From: Chlamydomonas sphaeroides
Taxonomy: Eukaryota; Chlorophyta; Chlorophyceae; Chlamydomonadales; Chlamydomonadaceae
Assembly (NCBI GenBank): GCA_001662425.1
Contig: BDDC01001206.1
Span: 10,001 to 31,191, forward strand
Length of the DNA stretch: 21,191 nucleotides
Direction: 5' to 3'
The translations under genes were made by a program, and so were the position numbers. Of this stretch, positions 19,459-21,191 are shown one piece after another. The stretch's first letter is position 1. Each line of letters begins with the position of its first letter. The notes beneath the pieces are model-generated. The model was not told where the DNA came from, did not search any database, and saw only the letters and a program-made list of their open reading frames with translations.

Positions 19459-21191
19459 CTACTGGTGCAGCCCCCTCTTCGCCGCCCGCCTCGCTCGCGC
19501 CCCCTGCTTCCGCCGCGCTCTCTCGCACTCAAAGCACTGGTTGCTCCACCGCCAGCGGTAGTTGCTCGGCCAGAGGTCGCCGAGGGGGCACGCCTTGCGG
19601 AGAGTCCCCGGGCAGGGCCCCTGCAGCGGGCCCTTCGAGGAGGCAAAGAGCTTAGCCTCATCCCCCGCTGGGCGCCTGTGATCCGTGTGAGCCATGGTGA
19701 GCTGCCACCAGGCGGGCGGTGAGGCGCTGCCGCTACTTGCGCAGCGCCATGCGGCGGAGGCCGCTCCTCCTGGGCGGCGGCGACGGCGGGGCTGGCGGCG
19801 CCACGTACTCGTAGTCGTAGTCCACTGCGGCACAGGGGGCAGTATAGGGATAGCGAGCGCGTTGGCAAGCCTTTAAGCCAGACGGCACAGTGGAGGAGGG
19901 ATGCCGCGGCTAGGGCGGGGATGGTCGTGACAGTAGCAGGGGCAGTTCGCCGGGCGGGGCAAGGGTTGCTGGTCCCGGATTGCAGAGGGGCTACGCTGGG
20001 TGGGTACCGGACGCGCAGGCCCGGCACCTAGCCAGGGCCAGGCAGCTGCTGAGGTGGCGCGGCGCCAAGTGTGTAAGCAGCCCCGCCGCGGCGCCACGTG
20101 TCGGCCACTTGCCCCCCACACTCGGTCGGCCTGTCCCGTTGGGCCCACCCACCGCAGTAGTCGTCGTCGCGAATGCACGTGTAGTCTTGGGGCGTTGAGT
20201 TGCCGGGGCGGGCGGGCGCGGGGCCAGGGAGTTCAGGCGGGGTAAAGGGGGAGCTGGGGAGGGACCTACGGCGCGTGGGGCCCTCGGGGTACCACGCCAT
20301 GCGGAGATTCCCCTCCCCTTGGGGCCCCACGCCGGGACATCACAGCTCGGCCGGGCCATGCAAGAGGGTCTAACGCAGGCATCCCCGCAGCGGATTGGGG
20401 ACGCAGTCTCACCGCCATACTCGTAGTCTGGGGGCCGCAAGGCGGTGGGTGCAAGAGGGTGGGTGGGGTTGGCGGGCCGGTTTGAGTAGCAGCAGGCGGG
20501 TGCGGAGAGGGAAGACAGTTGCCTAGGTGGTAGGCACCCAGGCCCAGGCCCATGTCCGGCGTCCGTCATGTCCCCCTCCCCCACCCTGTGCCCCCCCCCC
20601 TTGCCGCCCCATGAGCGCCACAGCGTGGCCCCGCCCCACCACGGCCCCATCACGGCCATGTCCCGGCAAGGCGCTGGATGGGCCCCGTGCCATCCCCCCC
20701 TGCCACCCTTCGGGGCCAGCCCGGCAGCACCTACCGTAGTCGTAGTCGTAGTCTGCGGGGGTAGCAGCACGCAGGCAGAGGCAGGGGCAGCCCCAGGCGG
20801 GTGAGTCAGCAGGCGCCAGGTGGCAGATGAGGCAGGGCGGGGGATGGATGGGTGGGTGGGGGCGGAGGCGCAAGCAAGCAAGCAAGCAAGCAAGCGGGGT
20901 AATGCGGCACGTACCGTAGTCCAGGCCGGTGTCCTGGGCGGCAGGTGGCGGGGACCTCGTGGAAGGGAGGGCGGGCCGCGGCGACGGCGGCGGCGAGCGG
21001 GCAGGAGGCGGGGAGCGCTGCGGAGGCGGCGAGCGGACGGGCGGCGGCGAGCGGGCTGGCGGCGGCGAGCGCAGGGGAGGAGGCGCAGCAGGCGGGCTGG
21101 CTGGTGTAGAAGGCGGCAGGGGTATGGCAGGGGGCGGCGAGAGCCGCGCGGGAGGCGGCGAGCGGGCGGGAGGGGGCGAGCGCTGCAGGGG
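19459..21191 (-). CDS. RSPPPx-rod protein with Asp-Tyr microexons (3' part)
   Basis: Partial gene; the 5' end lies beyond the window. Exons in coding order: 21191-20915 (open at left), 20752-20735 (18 nt), 20427-20413 (15 nt), 20185-20153 (33 nt), 19824-19809 (16 nt), 19675-19459 (TAG). The first encodes ~92 residues of RSPPPx rod with a PAIPLPPSTPASPPAAPPP break and ends DTGLDYG. The small exons encode DYDYDYG, DYEYGG, DYTCIRDDDYC and DYDYE: a long acidic-tyrosine linker with two cysteines. The last encodes 71 residues with four cysteines and a core NYRWRWSNQCFEC, then a basic end. Introns up to exon 19824 are phase 1. The 33-nt exon uses an unusual AAG acceptor. Two 3' ends are possible: a GTACGTGG donor after 19809 leading to the Cys/Trp tail (used here), or read-through of that donor to a TAG at 19733-19735 after a short Pro/Arg sequence ending MALRK. 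The rod and linker resemble the SRCR gene at 15489; an SRCR domain may lie upstream but is not seen. Probably secreted matrix or surface glycoprotein. Confidence 0.68.
20870..20895. repeat. (CAAG)n tetranucleotide repeat
   Basis: Six and a half copies inside the first intron seen in the minus-strand rod gene, ~20 bases from its donor. It is the reverse complement of the repeat at 14183-14215. Confidence 0.92.
20930..21191 (-). repeat. Coding repeat for the second RSPPPx rod
   Basis: On the minus strand this encodes repeated Arg-Ser-Pro-Pro-Pro-X units (X = A, V, Q or S) with 18-base periodicity. It is more degenerate than the rod at 16605-16802 and is interrupted by a Pro/Ala/Thr-rich stretch around 21075-21130. 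Confidence 0.85.

Noticed and set aside
1..21191. Prokaryotic-type systems (CRISPR, operons, prophage, toxin-antitoxin) and transposons with terminal repeats
   Set aside because: No spaced direct repeats, Shine-Dalgarno-linked gene strings, integrase or transposase motifs or terminal inverted repeats were seen; genes are clearly spliced eukaryotic genes.

Overview
The window looks like nuclear DNA from a volvocine or chlamydomonad green alga. It is very GC-rich, its genes are split by many short GT-AG introns with GTGAG/GTGCG/GTACG-type donors, and coding third positions are almost all G or C. TGTAA, the usual algal poly(A) signal, occurs downstream of genes. The protein content also fits: an mTERF-repeat organelle protein, a GT49/LARGE-like secretory glycosyltransferase, and SRCR proteins with Arg-Ser-Pro-Pro-Pro rods of the kind seen in algal extracellular-matrix or surface proteins. 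No bacterial-style operon, rRNA, tRNA, CRISPR array or intact mobile element was seen.

Layout. 1-865: upstream DNA with no supported gene. 866-5162 (+): eight-exon mTERF-domain protein of 798 aa, with an N-terminus that looks like an organelle transit peptide. 5163-9602: gene-poor DNA with microsatellites, a ~10-bp minisatellite and what I read as a decayed leucine-rich-repeat gene (about 6490-8222). 9603-13833 (+): twelve-exon GT49-type glycosyltransferase with a signal peptide or anchor, six N-glycosylation sequons and a DVD motif. A 435-base assembly gap (10684-11118) falls in what is probably intron 4, and a phase-consistent model gives 467 aa. 13834-15488: intergenic DNA with simple repeats. 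15489-17683 (+): five-exon secreted protein of 293 aa made of signal peptide, SRCR domain, RSPPPx rod, Asp/Tyr-rich linker and six-cysteine tail. 17684-19458: convergent intergenic spacer. 19459-21191 (-): 3' part of a second RSPPPx-rod protein whose rod is followed by a series of tiny Asp-Tyr exons and probably a Cys/Trp-rich tail; its 5' end is outside the window.

How the genes may relate. The last two genes are convergent neighbours with the same design: phase-1 introns, an RSPPPx rod and an acidic-tyrosine linker. They are probably paralogues built by module shuffling. The upstream glycosyltransferase would act in the secretory pathway that such glycoproteins pass through, but a functional link is only inferred from position. 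The most unusual features are the phase-1 modular exons, the chain of 15-33 nt Asp/Tyr microexons, the 13-nt microexon in the glycosyltransferase, and the unclassified Cys-rich tails. All exon boundaries were read by eye from splice consensus and reading-frame continuity, without transcript data.
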